From Chelydra serpentina (Eukaryota; Chordata; Testudines; Chelydridae), in contig JBAIAC010000021.1 in the NCBI GenBank assembly GCA_037349315.1, positions 1,426,001 through 1,490,000 on the forward strand: 64,000 nt of DNA, read 5' to 3'. Positions within the stretch are counted from its first letter, which is position 1. The number at the start of each line of letters is the position of its first letter. The notes beneath the pieces were generated by a model. The model searched no databases, was not told the origin of the DNA, and was given only the letters and a program-made list of their open reading frames with translations. Below, piece by piece: positions 21,401-32,620 of this stretch. The position numbers and the translations under genes are program-made.

Positions 21401-24400
21401 AGGGCCCTGATTCCTCTCCCCCCCAGGAAGGCCCAGGAGAGCCAGAAGGAGATGAAGCTGCTGCTGGACATGTACAAATCAGCCCCCAAGGAGCAGCGGG
21501 ACAAGGTGCAGCTCATGGCCGCCGAGAAGAAGACCAAGGCCGAGGTGAGTGAGGCCCTCGTGGGGTGGGGGGGTCTGGAGGGTGGGTCTATGGGTAGGAT
21601 GCAGATTGAGGGGTAGGGTCTGCCTCACTCTCTGTGTGGGTGGATATGGGACAGTGATCCCCATCTTTCTGCCCCCTGCAGGTGGAGGAGCTGGGGGGTG
21701 GTTATGGGGCTGTGACCCCCGTCTGAGCCCCCGGCAGGTGGAGGAGCTGGGGGGTGGTTATGGGGCTCTGATCCCCGTCTCTGAGCCCCCTGCAGGTGGA
21801 GGAGCTGGGGGGTGGTTATGGGGCTCTGATCCCCGTCTCTGAGCCCCCGGCAGGTGGAGGAGCTGGGGGGTGATTATGGGGCTCTGATCCCCATCTCTGA
21901 GCCCCCGGCAGGTGGAGGAGCTGGGGGGTGATTATGGGGCTCTGATCCCCGTCTCTGAGACCCCTGCAGGTGGAGGAGCTGGGGGGGTGGTTATGGGGCT
22001 GTGATCCCCGTCTCTGAGACCCCTGCAGGTGGAGGACCTGGCGGGGGTGGGGTGATTATGGGGCTGTGACACCATCTCTGCCCTCTGCAGGTGGAGGAGC
22101 TGGGGGGTGGTTATGGGGCTGTGATCCCCGTCTCTGAGCTCCCTGCAGGTGGAGGAGCTGGGGGGGTGGTTATGGGGCTGTGACCCCCATCTCTGAGCCC
22201 CCTGCAGGTGGAGGAGCTGGTGGGGGGGGGGGGGGTGATTATGGGGTTGTGACGCTGTCTCTCAGCTCCCTGCAGGTGGAGGAGCTGTGGGGTGATTATG
22301 GGGCTGTGATCCCCGTCTCTGAGCCCCCTGCAGGTGGAGGAGCTGGGGGGGTGATTATGGGGCTGTGACCCCTGTCTCTGAGTCCCCTGCAGGTGGAGGA
22401 GCTGGGGGGAGTGATTATGGAGCTGACACCATCTCTGCCCTCTGCAGGTGGAGGAGCTGTGGGGCTGGTTATGGGGTTGTGATCCCCGTCTCTCTGCCCC
22501 CTGCAGGTGGAGGAGCTGCGGGGCTGGTTATGGGGTTGTGATCCCCATCTCTCTGCCCCCTGCAGGTGGAGGAGCTGGTGGGGAGGAGCTATGGGGCTGT
22601 GTCACCATCTCTGCCCCCTGCAGGTGGAGGAGCTGCGGGGCTGGTTATGGGGTTGTGATCCCCGTCTCTCTGCCCCCTGCAGGTGGAGGAGCTGCGAGGG
22701 CGGGTGCGGGAGCTGGAGGAGAAGGAGAAGAAGGAGAGCAAGAAGATGGCCGACGAGGATGCCCTGCGCAAGATCAAGCTGGCGGAGGAGCAGATTGAGC
22801 ACCTGCAGAAGAAACTGGCTGCTACCAAGCAGGTACTGGGGTGGGGAGGCAGATGGGTGGGGGGCGGTTCCCCTGAATGGGGTGGGGAGGGGAGATCTGG
22901 CAGGATTGGGGAGGCTCTGGGGGTGGGGCTGGGCAATCTGGCAGAAAGGGCTTGGCGGGGGAGGGGGTCCAGGCCCCCCTGACCTCATGCCCCGCTGCAG
23001 GAGGAGGAGGCCCTGCTGTCGGAGATGGACGTGACGGGCCAGGCCTTCGAGGACATGCAGGAGCAGAACATGCGCCTCATGCAGCAGCTGCGTGAGAAGG
23101 ACGATGCCAACTTCAAGCTCATGTCCGAGCGGATCAAGTCCAACCAGATCCACAAGCTGCTGCGTGAGGAGAAGGACGAGCTGGCGGATCAGGTGCTGGC
23201 CCTCAAGTCACAGGTAGGGGGCGCCGCAGGGAGTGGGATGGGAGGCTCAGTAGTCGGGTTGCCAACTGTGTAATCACACAAACCCAAATACCCTTGCCCT
23301 GCCCCTTCTCCAAGGCCCCACCCTGCCCACTCCATCCCCCCTCCCTCTGACGCTCGCTCTCCCCCACCCTCACTCATTTTCACCGGGCTGGGACAGCGTG
23401 CTGGCTCTGGGCTGGGGCCAGGGGGTTGAGGTGCAGGAGGGGGCGCGGGGTGCAAGCTCTGGGAGGGATTTGGGTGCTGGAAGGGGCTCAGGGCTGGGTC
23501 AGGGGCTTGGGGTGTTGGAGGGGGTGAAGGGTGTGAAGGGTGCAGGCTCTGGGAGGGAGTTTGGATGCAGGAGGGGACTGGGGCAGGGGCTTGGGGTGCA
23601 GAAGGGGGTCAGGGCTGGGGCAGGGGTTTGGGGGTGCAAGAGGGGGTGTGGGGTGCTGGCTCTGGGAGGGGGCTCAGGGCTGAGCCAGGGGTTTGGGGTG
23701 CAGGAGGAGGTGTAGGGTGCTGGCTCCAGGAGGGGGCTCAGGGCTGGGGCAGGGGTTTGGGGTGCAGGAGGGGGTGTGGGGTGCTGGCTCCGGGAGGGGG
23801 CTCAGGGCTGGGGCAGGGGGTTGGGGTGCAGGAGGGGGTGTGGGGTGCTGGCTCCGGGAGGGGGCTCAGGGCTGGGGCAGGGGTTTGGGGTGCAGGAGGG
23901 GGTGTGGGGTGCTGGCTCCGGGAGGGGGCTCAGGGCTGGGGCAGGGGTTTGGGGTGCAGGAGGGGGTGTGGGGTGCTGGCTCCGGGAGGGGGATCAGGGC
24001 TGGGGCAGGGGTTTGGGGTGCAGGAGGGGGTGTGGGGTGCTGGCTCCGGGAGGGGGCTCAGGGCTGGGGCAGGGGTTTGAGGTGCAGGAGGGGGTGTGGG
24101 CTCCGGCAGGGCAGTGCTTACCTCAGGCGGCTCCCAGGAGGCGGTGCAGCGGGGCTGAGGCAGGCTCCCTGCCACTCCCGGAAGCAGCCGGCACGTCCCT
24201 CCAGCCCTGGGGCAGGGGCGCCAGGGGGCTCTGTGCTCTGCCCCTGCCTGCAGGTACCACTTGTACAGCTCCCATTGGCTGTAGTTCGCGGGCAATGGGA
24301 GCTGTGGCGTCGCACTCGGGGCAGGGGCAACACACAGAGATGTCCTGCCCCAGGGGCTGCAGGGACGTGCTGGCTGTTTCCGGGAGCGGCGTGGGGCCAG

Positions 24401-26321
24401 GGCAGGCATGCCCTGCCTTAGCCCTGCTGCGCCATTGGACTTTTAGTGGCCTAAAATCTCCCGGTTTGGCTTCAGTAGCCTCCAGGAGATAGAGCCCGAT
24501 TCTGGGAGACGCCCGGGAAAACCTTGAGGGTTGACCACCCTAGCTCAGTAGGGAGCGCAGGCAGTGTGTGCTTGAGTGCGGCACTAGGGGGCGCTGTGCT
24601 GCACCGAGCAGGATTGGGGTTCAGCAGGGTGGGCCTGTGCGGTTGGGGTGGGGGTTCATTAGGGGGTGCTCTCCCCTGGCAGGCAGGGGGTGGGGGCAGC
24701 TGGATGGCTGCGAGTCGGTGCTCTCCTGACCGGGGCGCGTTGCAGGTGGACGCCCAGCTGCTGGTGGTGCAGAAGCTGGAGGAGAAGGAGCGGGTGCTGC
24801 AGGGGAACCTGGGCACGGTGGAGAAGGAGCTGACCCTGCGTAGCCAGGCCCTTGAGCTCAACAAGAGGAAGGCGAGTTGGGGGGCAGGGCTGTGGGCTGG
24901 GGACCTGGGTGGGGGCGTTGATGTGGGCGATCACTGGGGGGGAGGGCGGCTCTTTTGGATCCACGGGGCAGTCTCCTGGGAGAACCCTTATTTCTTTACG
25001 CTGTGAAGTCGTCATTTTCCTAGGAGGAGCTCCACAGCTCTCCGGGGCTGGGCCGAAGGGCTCCGGCACCCCTCTTCTTCCTCCGGCTGAGTTCAGGTGC
25101 CGGCTCCGAGCCCTTTGCCCTGTCGGGAGCCACGCGGCCTGTTCCAGCCCATGTAGCACCCGTTGGTCAGCTGGGACCCAGCGTGGGAGAGGGTTTGGGT
25201 CCGCACAGGAGAGCCACGCTCCAGTCGGTGTCGCTCCTAGCGGGACCCCTGTCGTCCATCTCCTTGAGTTCTGGGCATGTGTGAGAACCCGGATCTTAAC
25301 TCCGCTGCCTCAGCCCAGCCTTCTCCTGCTCAAGACTCCCTCTGCTTCCCGGTCTGTCATTGGGGTTCCTGTTCATAGCTGTGGATCCCAATGTATCTGA
25401 TCTCATCCCAGATGCTTGGCCAGGCCTCATTCCCCTCTCCTTGCCCGGTTCCGCTCAGCCGGTGGGGAAACTGAGTCACGCACGTTGGTTATAAAAATAT
25501 GACCAATATCGCCACATTTGTTGGTGACGCTGCTGGAGGGAAGCTCACGGCATCGGGATGGGCTCTGTGGCTGGGGCCCTACTGTGGGGGGAAGCTGGCA
25601 GTGCTGTGGGGTGGTCCCCAGTGGGAGCACTACCGGGGGGGGTGGGGGAAGCTCGCAATGATTGACATTCCCTCCTCCCACAGGCGGTGGAAGCGGCCCA
25701 GCTGGCCGAGGACCTGAAGGTGCAGCTGGAGCACGTGCAGTGCAAGCTGAAGGAGATCCAGGGCTGCATGGCCGAGAACCGGGCTGCCAAGGAGAAGGAG
25801 TCCTTCAACCTCAAGAGGGCCCAGGTAGGGGGCGGGGGGCCTGTGGGGCATACTGGGGGGAGGGGCAGAGGAGGGCCCGGGCCCCTTTGCTGACTGGATC
25901 TTCCCTGTACCCCAGGAGGACATCTCCCGGCTGCGGCGCAAGCTGGAGAAGCAGAAGAAGGTGGAGGTGTACGCCGACGCTGACGAGATTCTGCAGGAGG
26001 AGATCAAGGAATACAAGGTGGGCAGGGGGGAGCTGGGGGAGGAGGGGGAAGCCTGGCATGGGGGAGGGGCTGGGCTCTGGGGCTGGGGGGGAAGGGACCC
26101 CGGCCCCTCCCCCCTAACAGGGTCTGTGCCCTTCCCGCCCCCAGGCCAAGCTGACCTGTCCCTGCTGCAACACGCGCAAGAAGGACGCGGTGCTCACCAA
26201 GTGCTTCCACGTCTTCTGCTTTGACTGCGTCAAGACGCGCTACGACACCCGGCAGCGCAAGTGCCCCAAGTGCAATGCTGCCTTCGGCGCCAACGACTTC
26301 CACCGGATCTACATCAGCTGA
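15486..26321 (+). CDS. RNF40: RNF40 (BRE1B), E3 ubiquitin ligase for histone H2B
   Basis: Nuclear RING E3. With RNF20 and the RAD6-type E2 it monoubiquitinates H2B at its C-terminal lysine. Nineteen coding exons splice to 1015 residues (human about 1000): 15486-15617, 15875-16042, 16543-16699, 16882-17115, 17235-17356, 17510-17656, 17910-17984, 18305-18424, 18717-18896, 19162-19297, 19965-20086, 20891-21318, 21427-21544, 22683-22832, 23001-23213, 24746-24871, 25684-25824, 25916-26017 and 26145-26321. The N-terminus is [20 protein letters not shown]. Coiled coils fill most of residues 45-955. Residues 532-674 are a low-complexity Lys/Glu then Arg/Asp insert with repeated VKKEE words. The last exon holds the C3HC4 RING, starting [20 protein letters not shown]. 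All introns are GT-AG except the one after 24871, which starts GC. ATG 15486 is chosen by homology; a 5' UTR exon begins at 15389. For minisatellite consumers of splice sites see the separate entries. Confidence 0.97.
18430..18650. repeat. Minisatellite in RNF40 intron after exon 18305-18424
   Basis: About four units of 57-60 bp with the core 'gaggggtggagggcagcacc' followed by 'ccaggctgggcggtagggtc'. It begins within a few bases of the donor. Upstream, 17990-18230 has a weaker 'gggtctctggcactggg' periodicity. Confidence 0.8.
19325..19516. repeat. 34-35 bp minisatellite in RNF40 intron
   Basis: About five and a half units of 'ccccgtggtacggcccggca' plus 'tggtgtatcgcccgg', with only 'tatcg/tatgg' variation. 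This homogeneity implies recent expansion. It starts about 25 bp inside the donor of the exon ending at 19297. Confidence 0.85.
20095..20860. repeat. G-rich degenerate minisatellite with GTTTAGGG words
   Basis: Fills most of the intron between RNF40 exons 19965-20086 and 20891-21318. The right half has units of about 55-65 bp combining 'ggggtttagggattggcttg' with 'gggtcggggagagatgggtt'. TTTAGGG recurs many times but is not in telomeric tandem phase. Confidence 0.75.
21670..22682 (+). repeat. Minisatellite made of 17 copies of the RNF40 exon-15 acceptor
   Basis: Seventeen units, mostly 58-59 bp, each containing CTGCAG or GGCAG directly followed by GTGGAGGAGCTG. That is the intron end plus the first 12 bases of the true RNF40 exon starting at 22683. 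Unit exon-like starts are at 21682, 21738, 21796, 21854, 21912, 21970, 22029, 22091, 22149, 22208, 22276, 22334, 22393, 22448, 22507, 22566 and 22624. Only the last junction, at 22683, continues into conserved coding sequence ([20 protein letters not shown]). Confidence 0.92.
23255..24541. mobile_element. Turtle interspersed repeat with internally expanded 64-bp array
   Basis: The ends carry 'gggttgccaact' (left) and 'gggttgaccacccta' (right), which I recognise as a common turtle repeat. Inside, about 23.5-24.11 kb is a tandem array. The best part (from about 23673) has seven units of exactly 64 bp built from 'ctcagggctggggcaggggt' and 'gtggggtgctggctccggga'. Lies within RNF40 intron between exons 23001-23213 and 24746-24871. 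No transposase seen. Confidence 0.65.
24872..25683 (+). other. RNF40 GC-AG intron
   Basis: The exon ends ...AAG at 24871 and the intron begins GCGAGT. It ends CCCACAG at 25681-25683, and the next codon is Ala as in mammalian RNF40 ([15 protein letters not shown]). No GT donor preserving the frame is nearby, so this is most simply a GC-AG intron. Otherwise no genes or clear repeats are seen in the 0.8 kb. Confidence 0.8.
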
Positions 26322-26723
26322 GCGCCTGCCGTCCCCCTTCCCACCCCAGCCCTCCAGGATGCACGGGGCAGTCCCCTTGCTCCTGCCCTCTGCAATCCGC
26401 TCAGCAGATGCTGCCAGGGTTCACTTGACCCATCCCTGTGGATCCCACTCAAGTGATGCCCGATCCCCTGAGGATCTGCTCCTCGCAGCTCTCTGGATCC
26501 TCCCCCAGGCTCTGCTCCGCGCTTGCTCCGTGGGTTCTGCCGGGGTCTGCTCCCCTGGGGCTGGTCTCCTCCCTCTAATATTTGAACCCCGGTGAGAGCC
26601 CTGTTGTGCCGAGGGGATGCCCTTGCGGGTGAAGGGTCGCACCTGACTGCGTGGGGGGATGGGGACTGTTCATTCTAGTTGGATTTTATTTTATTTTTAA
26701 AGAATATGTTTGGTTATGTGGGA

Positions 26724-26729
26724 AATAAA
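26724..26729 (+). promoter_or_regulatory. RNF40: RNF40 polyadenylation signal
   Basis: AATAAA about 400 bp after the RNF40 stop codon (26319-26321), preceded by a T-rich stretch. It defines a 3' UTR of about 0.4 kb. Confidence 0.8.
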
Positions 26730-26744
26730 AATTGGAGAGTCCCA

Positions 26745-27045
26745 CCGGGGCCAGATCCTCCAGCCTGGGAGCGTCTGTATCCGTGCTTGGGGAGGACCAC
26801 AAACCCGGGGCTGTGGATCACACAAGAGGCTTTTACGGTACATCTATGCTGCAATTCAAAACCTGCGTCTGGCCCGTCCCAGCTGGCTTGGGCTGCTTAA
26901 TTGTAGCATAGAGTTCCAGGATCTAGGACCCTGTGAGGTGGGAGAGTCCCCCAAGCCAGAACATCTGTACCCACAATTAAACAGCCCCGCAGCTCGAGGC
27001 AGCCGGCATGGGCCAGCGACAGGTTTTTAATTGCAGTGCCAGACA
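26745..27045. other. Intergenic sequence after RNF40
   Basis: No gene content seen. Two stretches repeat 'tacatctatgctgcaattcaaa'-like and 'acccacaattaaacagcccc'-like words, the style of another turtle short DNA element, not resolved further. Confidence 0.3.
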
Positions 27046-27049
27046 GACC

Positions 27050-28540
27050 CGTAGACTCCTGGATCTTAAGGCCAGAAGGGATCGTTGTAATCATTTCCTG
27101 TGTAACGCTGGCCAGAGAACTTCCCAAAATAATTCCTAGAGCACAGCTTTTAGAACTATATCTGCTGTTGATTCAAAAATGGTCCATGATGGGAAATCTA
27201 CTAGGCCCCTTGGTAAATTTAGTTACTCACTGTTTAAAATGCGCGCCGTTTTTCCAGGCTGGATTTGTTGAGCTTCAACTTCCAGCCATTGGATAGTGTT
27301 GGATCTTCCTCTGGTAGAATGAAGAGCCCATTATTAAATATTTGTTCCCCATGGGGAGGTACTTACAGACTGTGATCAAGTCCACCCCTTAACCTTACCA
27401 TAAGCTAAATAGGTTGAGCTCCTTGAGTCTGTCACTATGAGGCAGGTTTTCTAATATTTTAATAATTCTCGTGGCTCTTTTCTGACCTATCTCCAATTTC
27501 TCAACATCCTTCTTTAATTCTGGGCACAACTGGCCACGGGATTCCAGCAGCAGTCGCATGGAGCCAAATACAGAGGTAAAATAACCTCCTCGAGATTCCC
27601 TTGTTTATGTCCCTTCGCGGTTGTGCTTGTGCAGATTTCGGGGGAGGGATAGCTCAGTGGTTTGAGCATTGGCCTGCTAAACCCAGGGTTGTGAGTTCAG
27701 TCCTTGAGGGGGCCATTTAGGGATCTGGGGCAAAAATTGGGGATTGGTCCTGCTTTGAGCAGGGGGTTGGACTAGATGACCTCCTAAGGTCCCTTCCAAC
27801 CCTGAGATTCTATGATTCTATGCACCCAAGGATTGCATTAGCCCTTTGGCCACAGCATCATCCTGGGAGCTCCTGTTCAGCTGATTATTCACTGAGACCC
27901 CCAAATCTTTTTCAGTCCCTGCTTTCCAGAATAGAGCCCCCCTGTGTAAGCGTGGCTCACATTCTTTGTTCCTATACATATACATTTACATTTAGCTGTA
28001 TTAAAACACACATTGTGCCCAATTTGCCAGCTGACCCGGTCGCTCTGTCGGTGACCTGTCCTCTTTATTATTTCCCGCCCAATTTTTGTGTCGTCTGCAA
28101 ACTCCATCAGTGATGATTTTGTTTTCTTCCAGGTCACTGACAAAAATGTTAAATAATGTAGGGCCGCTAACCGATCCCTGCCGGACCCCAGTGGAAACAC
28201 ATCCATTCAGTGGTGATTCCCCATTTACAGTTACATTGTGAGACTTATCAGTTAGCTGGCTTTTAATCCCTTTAATGTGGGTCATGTTAATTTTATATCA
28301 TTCTAGTTTTTTAATCAGAATATCACGTGGTACCAAGTCAAAGGCCTTACAGAAGTCTAAATATATCAACACTATTGCCGGTGTCAGTCACTCTTGTCAT
28401 CTCATCCAAACAAAGTTACCGAAGTTTGACTGGATCTCTTGTCTGTAAACCCCTGGTGCTTGGTATTAATTACATTGCTTTCCTTTATTAATGGCGCCCC
28501 CCATCAGCTAATCTATTCTCTTGAGCGGGATTGAGGTCGG
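27050..28540 (-). mobile_element. CR1 LINE, degraded, minus strand
   Basis: Minus-strand translation around 28285-28001 gives reverse-transcriptase words VNGESPLNGCVSTGVRQGSV and GPTLFNIFVSDLEEN, followed by CR1 C-terminal and 3' UTR sequence down to about 27050. Frames are broken repeatedly. It is interrupted by a SINE at 27641-27822. Confidence 0.85.
27641..27822 (+). mobile_element. tRNA-derived turtle SINE with CR1 tail (Cry type)
   Basis: The 5' part has pol III promoter-like boxes (A-like GGATAGCTCAGTGG, B-like GGTTGTGAGTTCAGTCC). It is followed by a 3' part identical in style to the CR1 end 'ggttggactagatgacctcc' and tail 'gattctatgattctatg'. This tRNA head plus CR1 tail is the design of the tortoise/cryptodiran SINE. 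Inserted into the minus-strand CR1 copy. Confidence 0.8.
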
Positions 28541-28544
28541 GCGG

Positions 28545-28990
28545 ACAGGCCTATGATTATCCAGGTCATCCTGTTTAAAATATTGGCAAAACTTTTGTGT
28601 GTGGTCAGCCAGGGCACTGCCAGGCGGCAGCTCAGAGCTTCCATGCTCCGGGGGAGTGGGAAAGGGATGCCTCCTTTTCTAACCAGCACTGGAGAGACAG
28701 GAGCTGCTGAGCTGAGCTGGAAGGGTTGTCCCATGACCCCCGAGTCTTCATCCATTCAGTGAAATTTAAGGGGAATGCTGCATCCCATCACCCTCTTCGC
28801 TGCCATGATGGCTGAGAGAGGCTGGGGTGGAGCCCCTGTCCTTGGGATGTGCTGCTCCATTCATGTGGCCCTGCTCCCAGAATGGGGGCAGAGAACCCCG
28901 GAGTTGAGTCCCTGCCCCCAACCCACAAGGCCCCACTAGAACCTGGGACTCCTGACTTCCTCCCAGCTGACTCAGCCTCATTCCCCTCCC
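28545..28990. other. Intergenic stretch
   Basis: No gene recognised. The last 130 bp resemble the reverse complement of a MIR-like SINE ('cccctcccagagctgggga'). Confidence 0.3.
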
Positions 28991-28997
28991 AGAGCTG

Positions 28998-31690
28998 GGG
29001 ATAGAATCATAAAAATGTAGAACTGGCAGGGACTTTGATAGCTCGTCCAGTCCAGTCCCGTGCATAAGTATTATCTAGACCGTTCCAGACAGGTGTGTGT
29101 CCAGCCTCTTCTTAAAAACCCCCAATGATGGAGATTCTGCACCTTTCCTTGGTAACCTGTTCCAGTGCTTAGCTACCCTGACAGGATGTTTTTCCTAATA
29201 TCTAACCTAAGTCTCTCATGCTGCAATGTAAGCCCATTACTCTTGTCCTGTCCTTGGTGTATAAGGAGAACAATTCGTCACCCTTCTCTTTGTAACAACC
29301 TCTTACATACTTGAAGACTATTCTCATGGCTCCCCTTCAGTCTTCTCTTCTCCAGAAAAACTCCGTTTTTTCAATTGTTTTCTAGACCTTTAATCATTTT
29401 TGTTGCTCTCCTCTGGACTCTCTCCAATTTGTCCACATCCATCGTGAAATGTGGCACCCAGAACTGGACACAATATTCCACTTGAGGCCTAATCAGTGTG
29501 AAGCAGAGCGGAAGAATGACTTCTCGTGTCTTGCTTACAACACTCCTGCTAATACATCCCAGAATGATGTTCGCTTTTTTTTCTGGAAACAGTGTGACAC
29601 TCTCGACTCATATTTAGCTTGTGATCCACTATGACCCCAAGATCCCTTTCCAGAGTAATCCTTCCTAGGCATGCATTTCCCATTTTGTATGTGTGCAACT
29701 GATTGTTCCTTCCTAAGTGGAGTACTTTGCATTTGTCTTATTGAATTTCATCCTATTTATTTGACTATTTCTACACTTTGTCAAGATCATTTTTAATTCT
29801 AATCTTGTCCTCAAGTGCTTGCAACCCCTCCCATCTTGGTATCGTTTGCAAACTTTATAAGTGTACTCTCTCTGCCATCGTTCAAATCATTTATGAGAAG
29901 TTCATGTGAGACTATCAAAAGCCTTACAAAAGTTGAGATATGTGACATCTGCTCTCCCCTCTCTATCCACAAGTCTTGTTATCCTGTCAGATAAGGATAT
30001 TATGTTGGTTTGATATGATTTGTTCTTGACAAATTCATGCTGACTGTTACTTATTACCTTATTTTCTTCTAGGTGCTTACAAATTCAGGGTGTGTTTGCT
30101 CCATTATCTTTCTGGGTACTGAAGTTAAGATGACTGGTCTGTAATTCCCCTTTCTATAGATAGGTACTGTATTTGCCCTTTTTCAGTCCTCAAGTATCTC
30201 TCCCATTCTCCAGGAGTTCTCAGAGATAATCGCTAATGGCTTCAGCCAGTTCCTTAGGTATTCTAGACGTACTTCATCAGGCCCTGAAGACATTTAACTT
30301 AATTCTTAACTTGTTCTTTCCCCATTTTAGCCTCAGATTGTACCCCATTTACACTGATGTTCACTATGTTAGACGTCCAGTCACTGCTAACCTGTTTGGT
30401 GAAAACTGAAACAAAAAGGGCATTTAACACTTTGGCCATTGCTGCATTTTTTGTTGTTGTCTTTCCTTCTTCATTGAGTAATGAGCCTATCCTCTCCTTG
30501 GTCTTCCTCTTGTTTCTAATGTATTTGTAAAATGTTTTCTTATTACCCTTTATGCCCCTAGCTAATTGAATCTTGTTTAGGGCCTTGGCCTTTGTAACTT
30601 TGTCCCGACATGCTCTCATCCTTCATAATTTGACATAGTTTCTACTTTTTGTATGACTTTTTTTTTAAGTTTCAGGTCTTTGAAGATCTGGTTAAATCAG
30701 GGTGGTCTCTTACCGTACTTCCTTCTCTCTTGAGCCTGGGGATAGTTTGCTCTTAATAATGTCTCTTTAAAAAACTGCCAACTCCCCTGCCCTTGTTTCC
30801 CTTAGACTTGCTTCTCATGGGCTCTGACCTGCCATTTCTCTGAGTTTGCTAACGCCTGCCTTCTTGAAGTCCATTGGTTTTTTATTCTGCTGTTTTCCCT
30901 CCTACCATTCCTTAGAACCATGAACTCCACCTTTTCAGGATCACGTTGACCCAAGCTGCCTTCTACCTTCAAATTCTCAACCAGTTCCTCCCTGTTTGTC
31001 AGAATCTATTCTAGGACAGCCTCTCCCCTAGTTGCTTTCTCCACCTTCTGCAATAAAAGTAATCTCTAATGCATTCCAAGAACTGGAAAATCTGTGTCCT
31101 GCTCTATTATTTTCCCAACAGCTGTCTGTGTAGGTGAAGTCCCCTATCACCGCTAAAGTCTGGTCTACGCTACAGACTTCTATCGGTATAACTTCATCAC
31201 TCAGGCATGTGAAAAATGTCAGCAGGAGAGCTTCTCCCGTCAACATAGTTACCACCTTTCGGGGAGCTGGATTAACTACGCCAAAGAAAGAGCTCTTTCC
31301 TGTCATCTTAGAGTGTCTTCAAGTGGTGCAGCTATACCGATGGAGCGATTTAAGTGGACGTTTGCCCTAAGTCTTGTGCTTGGTGGTCTCTCGTAGACCC
31401 CTACCATAACATCACCCTTATATTTTACTCCTTTTATCCTTTCCCAGAGATTTTCAGCAGCCTCCCTTCTCTTTCAATCTCAGTGTGAGTGTATACATCT
31501 TGGATATTCAAGACAACGCCTCCTCCCTTTTCCCCCTGCCTGTCCTTCCTGAACAAGCGGGACTTGTCTATACCAATATTCCAGTCATGTGAATTGTCCC
31601 ACCAAGTCACTGTGATGTAAGTCATGGCCAAAGTGTGATTATTCACTACTATTTTTAGTTCTTCCTGTTTATTCTCCATACTTCTGGCAT
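28998..31690 (-). mobile_element. CR1 LINE, long degraded copy, minus strand
   Basis: Runs from a 3' end at about 29000 through RT-region and pre-RT sequence. The minus-strand word ARGIKGNKKTFYKYIRNKRK lies near 30.5 kb. The endonuclease domain lies near 31.43-31.68 kb, with TVTWWDNSHDWNIG and LFRKDRQGEKGGGV. Many stops and frameshifts. Interrupted at 31150-31372 by a short DNA element. Confidence 0.85.
31150..31372. mobile_element. Short DNA element nested in CR1
   Basis: Begins 'gtctggtctacgctacaga' and ends 'cgatttaagtggacgtttgcc'. It has no CR1 similarity and splits the CR1 copy. The 'ggtctac' start is shared with the elements at 33.08 and 42.89 kb. Confidence 0.55.
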
Positions 31691-31699
31691 TAGTATACT

Positions 31700-32150
31700 A
31701 TATAGCCATCCAAGAACCCAGCAGTCCTGTCTCCCGGCCCCCCTGATCTAACCCACTAGCCCCAGAGCTGGGGAGTCCTTGAGCAACATAAGGTGAGTGA
31801 CTGAAGCTCTGCGCCTAGGCTCCAGCTGGTCTCATTTGGGGCTGGTTTCTGCTGTTTCATGAACCCCGAGGGGCGATGGCGGAAAAGTGCAGGATTGACC
31901 CAGGTTTCAGCACCTCTACCAGGGCTGGGGCCAGGCTATGCAATGCCTCAGGCAGCCACCAGGGGTTGCTGCAGGGAGTACACAGCACCCCCTAGTGGCG
32001 CATTGGGGGGCCAGCACTGACGGCGAGGGGAGAGCGCCCCCTCCCCCGCCGCGCAGCACACTGCCCCCTTAGCACCACCCTGGGGCCAGCGCTGACTGTG
32101 GGGCCCCCTCACCCACCCCCCCCCCCAGATCTAGTGACTCTGCTGCGCTG
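31700..32150. other. Intergenic stretch before the zinc-finger CpG island
   Basis: No gene seen. Contains a MIR-like SINE scrap near 31.72-31.80 kb and scattered 'cagcaccccctagtggcgc' CTCF-like words near 31.99 kb. Confidence 0.35.
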
Positions 32151-32620
32151 GGGGGGTGCAAGTAGCCCCGGGTTACTGGACACGTGCTACCCCCCCCCCC
32201 CGGCGCTCGTCCCAGCTGGGCTGGGGGTCCGCGGCCACGTGGGGCGATTCCTAGCCGAGCTCAGGAACTAGGGCCAGGCGGGGACGGAATAAGGCAGGGA
32301 CCTTCCTGTTCCCGGCAATCCCCCCGGCTGGGCGGGGGGGCGCACAAAGAGCCCGCTGCTGCCACTCGTGCCGCGGGGCCGAGTCCCGGCTGCACCGGCC
32401 CCGGCCCCGGCCCCGGGGAGGGGATCGCCCCGGCTGGGCGGGGTCGAGAAGCAGCAGCCGAGGCAGGAAATCGCTGCCCGGAGGAAGCGGCCGCGGTGAG
32501 GAGGGGATCGGGGCTGGGACTGGGGAGACACCAGCCCCCACCCCGCAGCCAGCTTCGGGGCAGCCCGGGGGGGTCCTGTCCCCCCCCCGCCCGGCCGGCC
32601 GCGGGGTGGGGCTGCGAATG
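32150..32620 (+). promoter_or_regulatory. CpG island and likely leader exon of the first zinc-finger gene
   Basis: About 0.45 kb very rich in CpG. It contains a consensus-like donor CCGCG/GTGAGG at 32495/32496, which could end a non-coding exon spliced to the acceptor at 34027-34028. No TATA box seen. Assignment to the 34.06-36.41 kb gene is by position and orientation only. Confidence 0.5.

Noticed and set aside
22448..23034. Open frames running from exon-15 acceptor copies into the true exon
   Set aside because: They enter exon 15 out of frame; relevant only as possible mis-splicing products, not as genes.
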